Assembly (NCBI GenBank): GCA_964461835.1
Contig: CAYWVO010000010.1
Location: forward strand, 1 to 64,000
Direction of reading: 5' to 3'
Source of the DNA: CAYWVO01 sp964461835
GTDB taxonomy: Bacteria > Zixibacteria > MSB-5A5 > WJJR01 > JAJRUJ01
Length of the DNA stretch: 64,000 bases
Of this stretch, positions 51,385 through 60,586 are shown piece by piece (positions within the stretch are counted from its first letter, which is position 1; each line of letters opens with the position of its first letter). A program made the position numbers and the translations under genes. The notes under the pieces were generated by a model. It was not told where the DNA came from, searched no databases, and saw only the letters and a program-made list of their open reading frames with translations.

Positions 51385-54036
51385 CTATTTGATCACCACA
51401 ATCTTGCCAACTTGTGTCCCTAACTCCGATTCAATGGTGTACAGGTAAATTCCGGAGACAATCGCCTGAATATTCCGGCTCACCATATCCCACGCCAGAT
51501 GGGAATCCGAATCCGAGAGATTCGGATGGGGATGCTGCAGTTCACGCACCAGGTCGCCATCCAACGAGAAGATTTTGATTGTCGCTTCGGACGGCAAGTT
51601 AACGAAATGGATCCGCCGGTCGCGCTCCGACCATCCTTCCTTGAACGGATCTTCATAGCCCATCCCACGGTAGTCTTCCGAAATCTTATAGGGATTCGGA
51701 TAGACCGCCACCGCGAGTCCTTTTTCCTCGACCACGTCCGCCGAATACGCCGGATAGGCCAAATACGAATTGGCAATCGGCGAGGATTCCAGCGGCTCCA
51801 GGTTGGTCACCGGATTGCCGAAATCGAACGCGGTTACGGAGAAATACATGGGCTTGCTTGGCAACAGATTATCAATTCGCGCCTCATACACCCCGTATTT
51901 CAATTCCCGAACGGCCAACGTGTCATTGACATAGAAGGTGTCCACGTACAGCTCTGATCCAGTCCGTAGGATAATATTGCTTACTGAATCTTCCCGCGGC
52001 CCCGGGTATTTATTCGCCAGATTGTTGTCCATCGGGACAAAATAAAAGGTCGAGTCAACCCCCTCCGTCGTCTGGACGAACACGTTGTCCGGCGAGTCAT
52101 ACAGTTCCGGATCGAAATCTTCCCCATACATCTCGCGCAATTGTTCCACGGTCAGCGGATCAAGTCGTTGGAGAAATTCGTTGCGCGATGCATTATATTC
52201 CAACCGTTTGTAATCGACCTTGTCCCACGACGCAATCAGCGACATTGCATTGATGGTGTTCAATTCGCCCATGTACAGCCGGTAGCCTTCCCAGTCACGG
52301 CGGTTGGTAAAATCATCCGGGGTTAATTCCGACTCCCGACCGATCCAGCGGATAATCATTTCGCCAGGGTCCACGACTTCGGTGACAAATTCCGGCGACG
52401 GCGGCGGCGGTGGTCCTTTAAAATCCGGAATGCCGTCACCGGCATAGTAGAATGAATCGCACTGGCTGAGCACCATGGAATCACCGACAAACTGCGTGTC
52501 CAGACAGTTGACCAAATAGAACAGCCCCTTACAGCCATCCTGCTCGCCGGTAATCGGGTCGGGGGTGTCCACGCCCGGATTATCAAATACCCAGGCGGCC
52601 CATTGCGCGTTCACCCCGAAATCGTTGAAATTGAGCTTGTCGTAGAAAACCCAAGGTTTGCCGGCATCGAAGAATCGATCAAAATCGTCGGCGTTGACAT
52701 GGAAATTATCGCCACCAATGTAGCCAACGGTGATGTTTGTTGAATCTCCCGGTCCCATGTCTGCCAGCGGACCGAAGGAGAACAGATATCGTGTGTCGTA
52801 GCCATTGGCAATGTTGGAGGCCAGTTGTTCATTGGTGGGAGCCATCCAATTCGTTGAATCGGAGAAGTCAATCGCGGCAAACAACTGATCATAGTCGAAT
52901 TCACGATTGGACATAATGTAGTATTTGTTGGGATCTCCCGCCGGGGTCCCTTCCCCCCCGGTTCCGTAATCCCGATGGCGCCGGCGGTCCCGCGGGCCCC
53001 AGTCGAAACGGGTATCCGATTCGGATGTCCACCAGTTAAAAGAATAATTCAACGGCGCCGGCCCGCACCGGTCGGGTTCCAGCGGACCTCGGACAACACG
53101 GGTGCCGGCCACTGCAGTGTTGCTGCGGAAATCAAACGCTCCCCCAAACGGGTCACCGTCATTGTCGGCAGTCCAGGCAATATTAATCGTATCCATCAGG
53201 CCGGGATAATTGGAGGGCACGGCAAACTTATAGCCGGAGTAGTCGTCGCGAAAACCCTCCGTGGACAGGCCCATCGCCCGGTTCCAGCAGTCGGCATCGA
53301 CATACAGCCCCATATAAGCGCTCTTCAGGCTGTCTTCCTGCGAAATGTTAAAGATGGTGAAATCGAGCAGGATAAAATCCTGTGCGTACTCATACGACCA
53401 GGAATAACTGCGTTGCCGCACCTTGATATTCAGCGGCTGGTGGGGCCGGCCATCGTACGGATCGGGATCGATATACGACGTCGAGGTCATCGTATCGGTA
53501 TACTCGGCGATATGATCCCACTCGGAGATGGCGTCCTCCGAATAATATTCGGATGATTTTCGGGTCGTCCGGGTAATGATTTCACCTTCCGGAATGTGGT
53601 CGGGATACATTTCATTAATCCGCATCCACCCGTCCGAACCAACCGTCACCAGAGTGTCAATCCCCACGACCGCGCCGAACCACAACGCACCAGCGTAGAG
53701 GTAATTCGAACCCGATCCTGCCGGGAATTCGAAGGAGGGCGCCGGGCTGCCGTCCGGCTCCAGCAATTCATCCCACTGGTCCATAAAGTTAGAACCGAAA
53801 ATCCCGTAGTTGGTAATGGTCATCCAGACATTGCCCACCTTGTGAGAGCGGTTCATCACGTTGGGAACACCGGCAGCAACTTTCCCCAATTCGACTTGTC
53901 GATTCAAATACCGCCGATGGGAATCGGGTACGTCATTTATCGCCCATGCTTGCCCGGTGAAAAGCACCACGATAGCCACGGCGAGTATACCCATGACCCG
54001 TTGACCTCGTCCCTCGTGTATCCGAAAGGTACCCAT
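51385..54036 (-). CDS. Large T9SS cargo protein of unknown function, paralogue B
   Basis: This 883-aa secreted protein is colinear with paralogues A and C. It has a signal peptide ('ILAVAIVVLFTGQAWA'), 'GNVWMTITNYGIFGSNF', 'FEFPAGSGSNYLYAGALWFG', 'SEWDHIAEYTDTMT', 'YVDADCWNRAMG' and 'AGTRVVRGPLEPDRCGPAP'. The hinge is 'GDGIPDFKGPPPPPSP', then an FN3-like domain and the tail 'VYPNPYKISEDYRGMGYED' to '...GKIVVIK'. Cys residues around 'GLFYLVNCLD' and 'SQCDSFYYAGDG' are shared by all three and may form a disulfide. An ATG at 53994 is an alternative start. I do not recognise the N-terminal domain. Confidence 0.85.
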   Translation of the reverse strand: MGTFRIHEGRGQRVMGILAVAIVVLFTGQAWAINDVPDSHRRYLNRQVELGKVAAGVPNVMNRSHKVGNVWMTITNYGIFGSNFMDQWDELLEPDGSPAPSFEFPAGSGSNYLYAGALWFGAVVGIDTLVTVGSDGWMRINEMYPDHIPEGEIITRTTRKSSEYYSEDAISEWDHIAEYTDTMTSTSYIDPDPYDGRPHQPLNIKVRQRSYSWSYEYAQDFILLDFTIFNISQEDSLKSAYMGLYVDADCWNRAMGLSTEGFRDDYSGYKFAVPSNYPGLMDTINIAWTADNDGDPFGGAFDFRSNTAVAGTRVVRGPLEPDRCGPAPLNYSFNWWTSESDTRFDWGPRDRRRHRDYGTGGEGTPAGDPNKYYIMSNREFDYDQLFAAIDFSDSTNWMAPTNEQLASNIANGYDTRYLFSFGPLADMGPGDSTNITVGYIGGDNFHVNADDFDRFFDAGKPWVFYDKLNFNDFGVNAQWAAWVFDNPGVDTPDPITGEQDGCKGLFYLVNCLDTQFVGDSMVLSQCDSFYYAGDGIPDFKGPPPPPSPEFVTEVVDPGEMIIRWIGRESELTPDDFTNRRDWEGYRLYMGELNTINAMSLIASWDKVDYKRLEYNASRNEFLQRLDPLTVEQLREMYGEDFDPELYDSPDNVFVQTTEGVDSTFYFVPMDNNLANKYPGPREDSVSNIILRTGSELYVDTFYVNDTLAVRELKYGVYEARIDNLLPSKPMYFSVTAFDFGNPVTNLEPLESSPIANSYLAYPAYSADVVEEKGLAVAVYPNPYKISEDYRGMGYEDPFKEGWSERDRRIHFVNLPSEATIKIFSLDGDLVRELQHPHPNLSDSDSHLAWDMVSRNIQAIVSGIYLYTIESELGTQVGKIVVIK

Positions 54037-54107
54037 TCACTAACCCTGCCTGTTATCTGTGCCGGGTGACGACCCGACACGCGAATGTTGTTGGTTCTCG
54101 TTCGTCA

Positions 54108-56687
54108 TCATTTGATTATGACAAATTTGCCTACCTGCGTGCCGGTTTCGGCCTCTACGGTGTAAAGGTACATGCCGGACACGATTGCCTGCGTGTTTTT
54201 CGTGATCAAATCCCAATAGGCGGTGGAAGTGGTTTCGGTAAACGGTTGGCCCGGCCCGTGTTGGATTTCCCGGATTATGTCGCCGTCCAGCGAATAAATG
54301 GTGATCTTCGCCTCAGCGGGAAGATTAACGAAATGGATACGACGGGAACGCTCCGACCACCCGGAACGATCACGATCTTCATAGCCCCGCCCCCGGTAAT
54401 CAGCGGAAATCTTATACGGGTTGGGATACACACCTACCTTCAAGCCTTCTTCGACAACCCGGTCGGCCGAGTGGCTGGGAAAGGCCAACGCCGCGTTGAT
54501 CAACGGCGATGATTCCAGGGGGGCCAAAATTTCGCGGTTACCGTAATCGAACGTGGTGACGGCAATATAATACGGCTGTGACGGGAGCAAATTGTCAAAT
54601 TCGATCTTATACTCACCGTACGACAGCAAAACACTATCCTCATCTCTGAATTCTACCGTGTTGACCCGCTCAATCCGGTTATAGACCGTATCAGTGCCGT
54701 TAATGTCTGCAATATTCCCTTGGTTCCAATCCTGCGGTTCAAAATAGAACAGGGAGTCGTGCGCATCACGAAACGGGTCGTCCGGAGAGCCGTAGCGGTT
54801 CGGATCAAAATCTTCGCCGTACCATTTCTTCAACGTATCCAGCGGTACGGGATACAGTTCCTGCGTCCACTTGTCGGAGGACGGATTATAATCATAGCGC
54901 CGAAAATCGATCAAATCCCACGAGGCGACCAGGGCGTAGTTGGTCAGGGTGTTGAAATCCGCCACATAGACCCGATATCCCTCAAAATCGGGACGCAGCG
55001 TGAAATCATCCGGGGTAAGCTCCGATTCCCGCCCGTTCCAGCGAACGGTGAGTCGCCCCGGGCCGGCCTGAATGTTCAGATCGGGTGCCGGCGGGGGCGG
55101 CGGCCCTTCGAAATCGGGAACTCCATCACCAGCATACCATACCGTATCGCAGTCGGCCAGCTCAACGGTATCACCCGACGGGATCGTATCGCGGCAATTC
55201 ACCAGGTAAAACAAGCCCGCACAGCCGTCCTCGTCCGTGTCCACGCCCGGGTTATCAAAGACCCACGCTGCCCATTGGGCGTTGACCGCGAAATCAGAAA
55301 AATCGAGTTTTTCGTAAAACGGGTTCGGATCGAGTGGATCAAAATACTCTTCAAAATCGTCGCCGCCGACATGGAAATTTTCTCCGCCCACATAGCCCAC
55401 CGTGACGTACGTCGACTCACCCGGCGCCATGTCATCAAGCGGGCCAAAAGAGAACAGGTACCGCGTATCATATCCATCGGCGATATCGGTGGCCAATCCC
55501 GATTGTTTGGGAGCACGCCAATCGGTGGAATCGGAAAAATCAACGCCGGAAAACAACTGATCGTAATCAAATTCTCTATTCGACATGATGTAGTATTTAT
55601 TCAAATCACCGGCCGGCGTCCCATCACCGCCCGTGCCGTAATCGCGGTAGTTGGTCTTTTTGCGCGGACCCCAATCAAATCGCGTATCGCCATTGGAGGT
55701 CCACCAATTAAACGAATAATTCAGCGGCGCCGGCCCGCAGAGTTCCGCGTCTGACGGACCCCGCACCACACGCGTTCCCGAGATCCCCGTAGGGCTCATG
55801 TAATTAAAAATACCACCAGAGATCGGATCACCGTCGTTATCGGCCGTCCAGGCGATATTAATGGTATCTTGCAAACCCGGATACGGGGACGGCACGGTCC
55901 GCAGATATCCGGAGTAATCATCCGCATACCCCGTACCCGGCGACGCCTCATGCCAGCAGTCGGCGTCCACATACAGCGCCATGTATGGTTTTTCGATGAC
56001 CTCGTCACTGATGTTTTGCAGAATAAAATCAATCAGAATAAAATCCTGCGCATAATCATACGACCAGGAATAGCTCTTCTGGGTAATGCGCAGACCGATC
56101 GGGAGGTGCGGCCGTCCGGCGTCAGGGTCCGGCGGCACAAATGACTGATCCGTCAGTGTGTCTGTATAGACCGCGATGTAATCCTGTTCCGAAACTGCAT
56201 CCTCCGAAAAATACTCCGACGATTGACGATTGGAGAGTTGAATGATCTCTCCCGCCGCTCCCTCGTCGGGAAACGTCTCGTTGATAGGTTGCCAGCCATC
56301 GGCGCCCACCGAAACCAGCGTATCGTACCCCTTGATCGCGCCAAACCACAAGGCGCCTTGAAACAGGTAGTTAATTCCCGATCCCGCCGGAAATTCAAAT
56401 GAGGGCGCCGGCTGCCCGGCGTAGGGCCCCACCTGCTCCGTTAACTGGTTCTGGCGGAATTGACTGCCAAAAAAACCGTAATTGGTAATGGTCATCCAAA
56501 CATTACCGACACGATGGCTCCGATTTTGTACATTCGGAATCGCTGTGGTCTTACCCAACTGCTCACGCATCTCATGTTCGGCGGTGGGGTCTTCTTTCAT
56601 GCGGGCTGAGGCGGGTTGTATCATCACAAATAAAAGCGGGACGAGAAGGACCCCGACGATGCCGCGGCACCGGTTCCTCATACCCAT
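54108..56687 (-). CDS. Large T9SS cargo protein of unknown function, paralogue C
   Basis: This secreted protein of about 859 aa starts at the ATG at 56687, with GGAGGAG upstream. The signal is 'IVGVLLVPLLFVMIQPASA'. It matches paralogue B most closely ('YSFNWWTSNGDTRFDWGPR', 'YYIMSNREFDYDQLFSG'). The hinge is 'GDGVPDFEGPPPPPAP' and the tail 'VYPNPYKISADYRGRGYED' to '...GKFVIIK'. It is the first cargo gene after the TonB receptor (72-bp gap with a hairpin), and paralogue B follows after 71 bp. The three proteins conserve Trp and Asp-rich segments throughout, consistent with a common ligand-binding or scaffold fold. Confidence 0.85.
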   Translation of the reverse strand: MGMRNRCRGIVGVLLVPLLFVMIQPASARMKEDPTAEHEMREQLGKTTAIPNVQNRSHRVGNVWMTITNYGFFGSQFRQNQLTEQVGPYAGQPAPSFEFPAGSGINYLFQGALWFGAIKGYDTLVSVGADGWQPINETFPDEGAAGEIIQLSNRQSSEYFSEDAVSEQDYIAVYTDTLTDQSFVPPDPDAGRPHLPIGLRITQKSYSWSYDYAQDFILIDFILQNISDEVIEKPYMALYVDADCWHEASPGTGYADDYSGYLRTVPSPYPGLQDTINIAWTADNDGDPISGGIFNYMSPTGISGTRVVRGPSDAELCGPAPLNYSFNWWTSNGDTRFDWGPRKKTNYRDYGTGGDGTPAGDLNKYYIMSNREFDYDQLFSGVDFSDSTDWRAPKQSGLATDIADGYDTRYLFSFGPLDDMAPGESTYVTVGYVGGENFHVGGDDFEEYFDPLDPNPFYEKLDFSDFAVNAQWAAWVFDNPGVDTDEDGCAGLFYLVNCRDTIPSGDTVELADCDTVWYAGDGVPDFEGPPPPPAPDLNIQAGPGRLTVRWNGRESELTPDDFTLRPDFEGYRVYVADFNTLTNYALVASWDLIDFRRYDYNPSSDKWTQELYPVPLDTLKKWYGEDFDPNRYGSPDDPFRDAHDSLFYFEPQDWNQGNIADINGTDTVYNRIERVNTVEFRDEDSVLLSYGEYKIEFDNLLPSQPYYIAVTTFDYGNREILAPLESSPLINAALAFPSHSADRVVEEGLKVGVYPNPYKISADYRGRGYEDRDRSGWSERSRRIHFVNLPAEAKITIYSLDGDIIREIQHGPGQPFTETTSTAYWDLITKNTQAIVSGMYLYTVEAETGTQVGKFVIIK

Positions 56688-56730
56688 TGTGCTCCTCCAG
56701 ACATTCATTCGTTTTGCCGGTACATCTCCA

Positions 56731-56757
56731 CCGGGGGCGGACAGGCGCCGTCCCCGG
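56731..56757 (-). other. Intergenic hairpin between the TonB receptor and cargo C genes
   Basis: A 10-bp stem with one A-C mismatch (56731-56740 with 56748-56757) and a 7-base loop lies 24 bp after the receptor stop codon. No T-run follows on the minus strand, so it is not a standard terminator. It could protect the receptor mRNA or reduce expression of the cargo genes. Confidence 0.35.
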
Positions 56758-56780
56758 CGAACATGTTTTCTCCACGGAGC

Positions 56781-59700
56781 TTAGAAATTCACTCCCAGGC
56801 CGACCCGGATGTTGCGTCCCGCACCGTAATTAGTCGGCGCATCATCCGACTCGAGGCCGGTATATACGATACCGTCAATGTTGAGCGCGGTATTCGGGCG
56901 ACCAGTCGCACCGTACACGTTGTCGATGTTCTTGGTGTCGAAAATGTTGTTGACCCATACTTCAAACGAATACCGGAGATTCCAGATCGCGAAATCCTTG
57001 TTGAAACGGACGTCGACCGTTGACGAGGCCGGCATCCGCTCGGAGTTCGGCAACGGATCTTCACCCGGCACCAGTGTTTCCGCGGTGCCCGGGTGTTCCC
57101 GTGAGGGTGTGTACGGGAAGCCGGAACCATACTGCCAGAGGATATTCAAGCCCCAGTTGTCCGGCAATTTCAAACCGAACAGCCGCGGATGATCCCCGGG
57201 GGGGATCCGCAAGTCAAGGTTTAATGTCAACTGGTGCCGAACGTCCCAGTCCAGCGGGGACTCCTGAATAGGAATGTCGCGGTTGTAGTAGTTGTCGTAG
57301 TAGTTCGACGATTCCGAAGAGGACTTCCCGTAGGCGAACGCGTAGTTATACGTCGCGTAACCTGAGGTGTAGTTTCCGTACTTCTTTTCCAGCTCCAGCT
57401 CGAGACCCCGGGCCCGCGCATAGTCATGGTTTTCATAGACGTTGCGCGAGATCGGCCCGATGTTCTCAATCGTGGTGTTGATTAGCCCGAAGTCGTCTTT
57501 GTAGAAGCCTTGAATCGACAGCACGTACTCCGGCGACATCGCGTACTGAACACCAAACTCATACTGGATGGTCTTTTTATAGTCAATATTGGAGTTGCCG
57601 ATAATCCCGAAGGCGTTGGAGGCCTGCGAGGCCCGCTTGTACATGTAATCCAGGTCGGGCATCTGATAAAAATGCCCGTAGTTGAAGAAGACCTTCGCCT
57701 TATCGGAGATCGGATAGGAAAACGCGATCCGCGGGGAGAATTTATCCTGGCGGTCGATAATCTCTTTCTCCTCCACGCTCTGTTTTTCCTGTTCATCTTC
57801 AACCGCCTCGACATCCTGAATGAAGAAATCGTAACGGAACCCGAGGTTCGCCACCATCTGGCCGTACTCCATCTTGTCCCGGACATAGAACGCGCCGGTC
57901 AGCGGCTCACGGACATAGAAGTCACGGAAAGTGCCGCGCTCCGGCCATGGCCCGCCATCCGGATAGCCGTCATACGGATAATAGGGGTACTGCAGCTCGC
58001 CCATATTCAGCGAGTTATTGGTCAGTTTGAAACCGGTCTTGACTTCATGCTCTTTGGCCAATTGGCTGGTGAGGTCAACGTTAAAAGTGGTAATCTGCAG
58101 ATCTCGCTCGTGCCAGAGGGCCCATTGATTCCAGCCGAAATCCCAGAATCCATCCGCCGGGTCCCATTTGCCGTTACCATTCACATCCGTGAACGGTTCA
58201 CCCAGATCATACTTAAAATTGGGCGGATCATAAATGCCGTTACCATTCAAATCCTGATACGGGATATTCATCATCCAGGGATCGTCCGGGCCGTCATAGC
58301 GGGAATTCCGCGAGAGGTCTTGATATGGTTCACCGAACTCGTACCCCAGCAGCCATGAATCCCAGACACCGTTGTTGTTGACATCCGTGAACGGTTCACC
58401 CAGCGAGTGGTCGCCGTCGACATAGGGTTCCGGCTGATCCTGGTTTACCGGACGGCCGCGTTCCGGGTTGTAAGTGCCGTCATTGTTGGAATCAAAGATC
58501 AGCACGTCGCCGGAATCCCAGCGTCCGTTGTTGTTGGCATCGACAAACGGTTCGCCGCTGTCCGGATCGTACTTGCCGTTGTTGTTGAAATCATACACCA
58601 GAGAGTCGGAGGTGGCGTCCGGGAAATTCGGATCAGGGGGATCGTACCGGCCGTTCGGGATGTTATCCAGGTAGATATCACCAAAATTGTAGTTTGGATC
58701 ACCCGTAAAGAGGTTGGTATCCGGCCATTCGTTGATGAACTCTTCCGGAGGATCATAGACAGCATTGTTGTTTCGGTCCTGGAAGCTTTCCCACTGATCA
58801 TACAGCAGGAAGGCATCCGGCCGTTGCCGCCCGCCCGGCGTATTCGGATCGCCCGGCATCTGTGAATACAGCCGGCTGTACCGGGAGAGAATCACCTGGT
58901 AGTACGTCGATTTATTCACGTTATGGAGGAACGTCAGAGAAAAGCGATCGTTGTGATCCTCAATCCAGCCCACCGTGCCCGGCGTGTAGCGGTAGGCCCA
59001 GCCATACCGGTCTTCGGAAGGCATCCGACGTTCCCAGGACCCTTTCCAGTTGAAGGTCAGGTGCATGTCCGGCGTCATGCGATAGTTGATCTTTACCCCG
59101 GCATTGGCGGCGTTGTCCTGACGATCTTTGATTTTGAGGCCAAGGAATTTCACTTCACGGAAATCAGCGCGACGGGATATAGAAGTGACTTCGTTGTACG
59201 GGAAATACGTGTCGTGCCGTTCGATGTCCCCGGTAATATTATAGAACAGTTTTCCGCGGAACAGCGGTCCCACATCCAGTCCCCAACCGGACAACGGTTC
59301 CGGACCACCGAGGTTGAATTCCACCCGGTCATAGTTGAAGGAGTTGGCATTCAAATTTTCCGTGCCGAAATCGTCCGTCCACAACTGGAAATGACCGGAA
59401 GTAATCCGCCGACCGGACTTGGTCGCCACGTTAATAACACCCGACGTGGCATTCCCGTACTCGGCGTCCCAGCCACCTTTCAAGATTGACAGGTTCTCAA
59501 TATCCTGACCGGAAAGGTTCAGCGATTCCGTTGGCCCACGACCACCGAGTGGGTCTTTCAATTCTACACCGTCAACGATGTAGATCAACTCGTTGGCTCG
59601 GCCGCCACGGATATGGATTTGTCCGTCCCGATTGACCACGCCGACTTGGGTGCGCAAAATATCCTCGACATTGGTCACCGGCATACTCTGAATGCGTTCG

Positions 59701-60128
59701 GAGGTCACGGTCCGACGAGTCGAAGTCACGTCAACCTGAATGGTCTTTTTTTCCGACTGCACGACAATCGTCTTGTCGATGTCGAGTACGGCCTGGGAAA
59801 TCTCCAAATTAATTTGCTCAGTCAGACCGGGCGAGATCGTCACATCAGTATATTCCAATGTTTGGTAGCCGATCATCCTCACGATTACGGTATAAGTTCC
59901 CGCCGGCACCGCCTGGATTTGGAAACTGCCGTCCATATCGGTTAGGGCACCCAGGGTTGTCCCCGCTACCTGGACCGGACAGTTCGGGACGGGTTCTTTT
60001 GTCTTGGCGTCGATGACCGTTCCGGCAATTTTACCGTGCGTCTGCGCCATGACTTGTGTCGAGGCAGCCACCACGAGCAGTGCCGCGGCACAGATAAGCA
60101 AAAACTTTGCGCTTCCTCGATTAAGCAT
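56781..60128 (-). CDS. TonB-dependent receptor with calcium-binding-loop insertion
   Basis: This 1115-aa outer-membrane receptor has a signal peptide (1-28), a carboxypeptidase-regulatory-like beta domain (29-115, 'GKIAGTVIDAKTKEPVPNCP'), a plug (about 125-245, 'GQIHIRGGRANELIYIVDG', 'ENLSILKGGWDAEYGNATSG') and a 22-strand barrel ending '...RNIRVGLGVNF'. Residues about 445-660, within an expected extracellular loop, hold roughly nine loops of the form D-x-N-x-N-G-x-(Y/W)-D, such as 'DVNNNGVWDSW' and 'DLNGNGIYDPP', like the calcium loops of dockerins and EF-hands. AGAAGGAGG lies 5 bases before the ATG. It heads the outer-membrane operon. A TonB box is not obvious. The ligand is unknown; a SusD partner is absent. 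Confidence 0.9.
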   Translation of the reverse strand: MLNRGSAKFLLICAAALLVVAASTQVMAQTHGKIAGTVIDAKTKEPVPNCPVQVAGTTLGALTDMDGSFQIQAVPAGTYTVIVRMIGYQTLEYTDVTISPGLTEQINLEISQAVLDIDKTIVVQSEKKTIQVDVTSTRRTVTSERIQSMPVTNVEDILRTQVGVVNRDGQIHIRGGRANELIYIVDGVELKDPLGGRGPTESLNLSGQDIENLSILKGGWDAEYGNATSGVINVATKSGRRITSGHFQLWTDDFGTENLNANSFNYDRVEFNLGGPEPLSGWGLDVGPLFRGKLFYNITGDIERHDTYFPYNEVTSISRRADFREVKFLGLKIKDRQDNAANAGVKINYRMTPDMHLTFNWKGSWERRMPSEDRYGWAYRYTPGTVGWIEDHNDRFSLTFLHNVNKSTYYQVILSRYSRLYSQMPGDPNTPGGRQRPDAFLLYDQWESFQDRNNNAVYDPPEEFINEWPDTNLFTGDPNYNFGDIYLDNIPNGRYDPPDPNFPDATSDSLVYDFNNNGKYDPDSGEPFVDANNNGRWDSGDVLIFDSNNDGTYNPERGRPVNQDQPEPYVDGDHSLGEPFTDVNNNGVWDSWLLGYEFGEPYQDLSRNSRYDGPDDPWMMNIPYQDLNGNGIYDPPNFKYDLGEPFTDVNGNGKWDPADGFWDFGWNQWALWHERDLQITTFNVDLTSQLAKEHEVKTGFKLTNNSLNMGELQYPYYPYDGYPDGGPWPERGTFRDFYVREPLTGAFYVRDKMEYGQMVANLGFRYDFFIQDVEAVEDEQEKQSVEEKEIIDRQDKFSPRIAFSYPISDKAKVFFNYGHFYQMPDLDYMYKRASQASNAFGIIGNSNIDYKKTIQYEFGVQYAMSPEYVLSIQGFYKDDFGLINTTIENIGPISRNVYENHDYARARGLELELEKKYGNYTSGYATYNYAFAYGKSSSESSNYYDNYYNRDIPIQESPLDWDVRHQLTLNLDLRIPPGDHPRLFGLKLPDNWGLNILWQYGSGFPYTPSREHPGTAETLVPGEDPLPNSERMPASSTVDVRFNKDFAIWNLRYSFEVWVNNIFDTKNIDNVYGATGRPNTALNIDGIVYTGLESDDAPTNYGAGRNIRVGLGVNF
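58140..58790 (-). repeat. Tandem degenerate repeats encoding calcium-binding loops
   Basis: About nine units coding D-x-N-x-N-G-x-(Y/W)-D are scattered here, several followed by 'GEPF(T/V)D'. DNA copies are visible, such as 'catccgtgaacggttcaccc' at about 58185-58204 and again at 58382-58401. It looks like expansion of a short calcium-loop cassette inside the receptor gene. Confidence 0.75.
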
Positions 60129-60586
60129 CCTGACCTCCTTCTAACACCTCACACAATCAACGAATGTATTATTCTGTCTTACGAGACCAAAAAGGAACAC
60201 CGCGATGAGAACCTGCTTGCTTTGAATGGAGTACTGTCGCAGCGACAACTGTCCTCGAAGTACACTCTCACAACCGCCCTGCGCTCTCGCTGTGCCCCAA
60301 CACCTCTTCACGAGACATCCTGTCCTGCTCGGCTGCCACCTGGGTGAAACATACTGACGGCATTCGTCGTAGGAAAAAACCGAGCGGGTTGACCTCCTCC
60401 CTTTCACCTTGGTGCGACGCTGCCCGCGCCGCGGAAACAGAATAAATATTTAGTTTTTCATCCGGTTTTAAGTCAAGCTGTTTTTGGGTTTTCATCACCT
60501 TTTAGTCATTTTCCCAAAAGGAGTTACCCCTCCCTTCAGTCACCATACCACAACGGGGAGCAAATATTCCCCAAATTCGCTAAAAT
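60129..60586. other. Leader and control region of the outer-membrane operon
   Basis: This 458-bp gap holds the AGAAGGAGG ribosome site of the TonB receptor gene (next to 60128), a 6-bp inverted repeat TGTCGC/GCGACA at 60235-60247, and the promoter candidate at 60476-60447. A transcript from it would have a leader of about 310 nt. I found no known riboswitch consensus. A 76-codon frame (60268-60498) is not convincing. Confidence 0.5.
60447..60476 (-). promoter_or_regulatory. Possible promoter of the outer-membrane operon
   Basis: On the minus strand TTGACT (60476-60471), an 18-bp AT-rich spacer and TAAATA (60452-60447) lie upstream of the TonB receptor gene. Confidence 0.45.

Noticed and set aside
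56731..56757. Terminator between the TonB receptor and cargo C genes
   Set aside because: The hairpin is stable but no T-run follows on the minus strand, so I list it as a hairpin and keep the operon intact.
60129..60440. Riboswitch (cobalamin or SAM type) before the TonB receptor gene
   Set aside because: No conserved box of these classes was found; a 'gtggcagcc' stretch alone is not evidence.
60268..60498. 76-codon minus-strand frame in the outer-membrane operon leader
   Set aside because: Overlaps the promoter candidate, has no family resemblance, and its composition is not like a protein.
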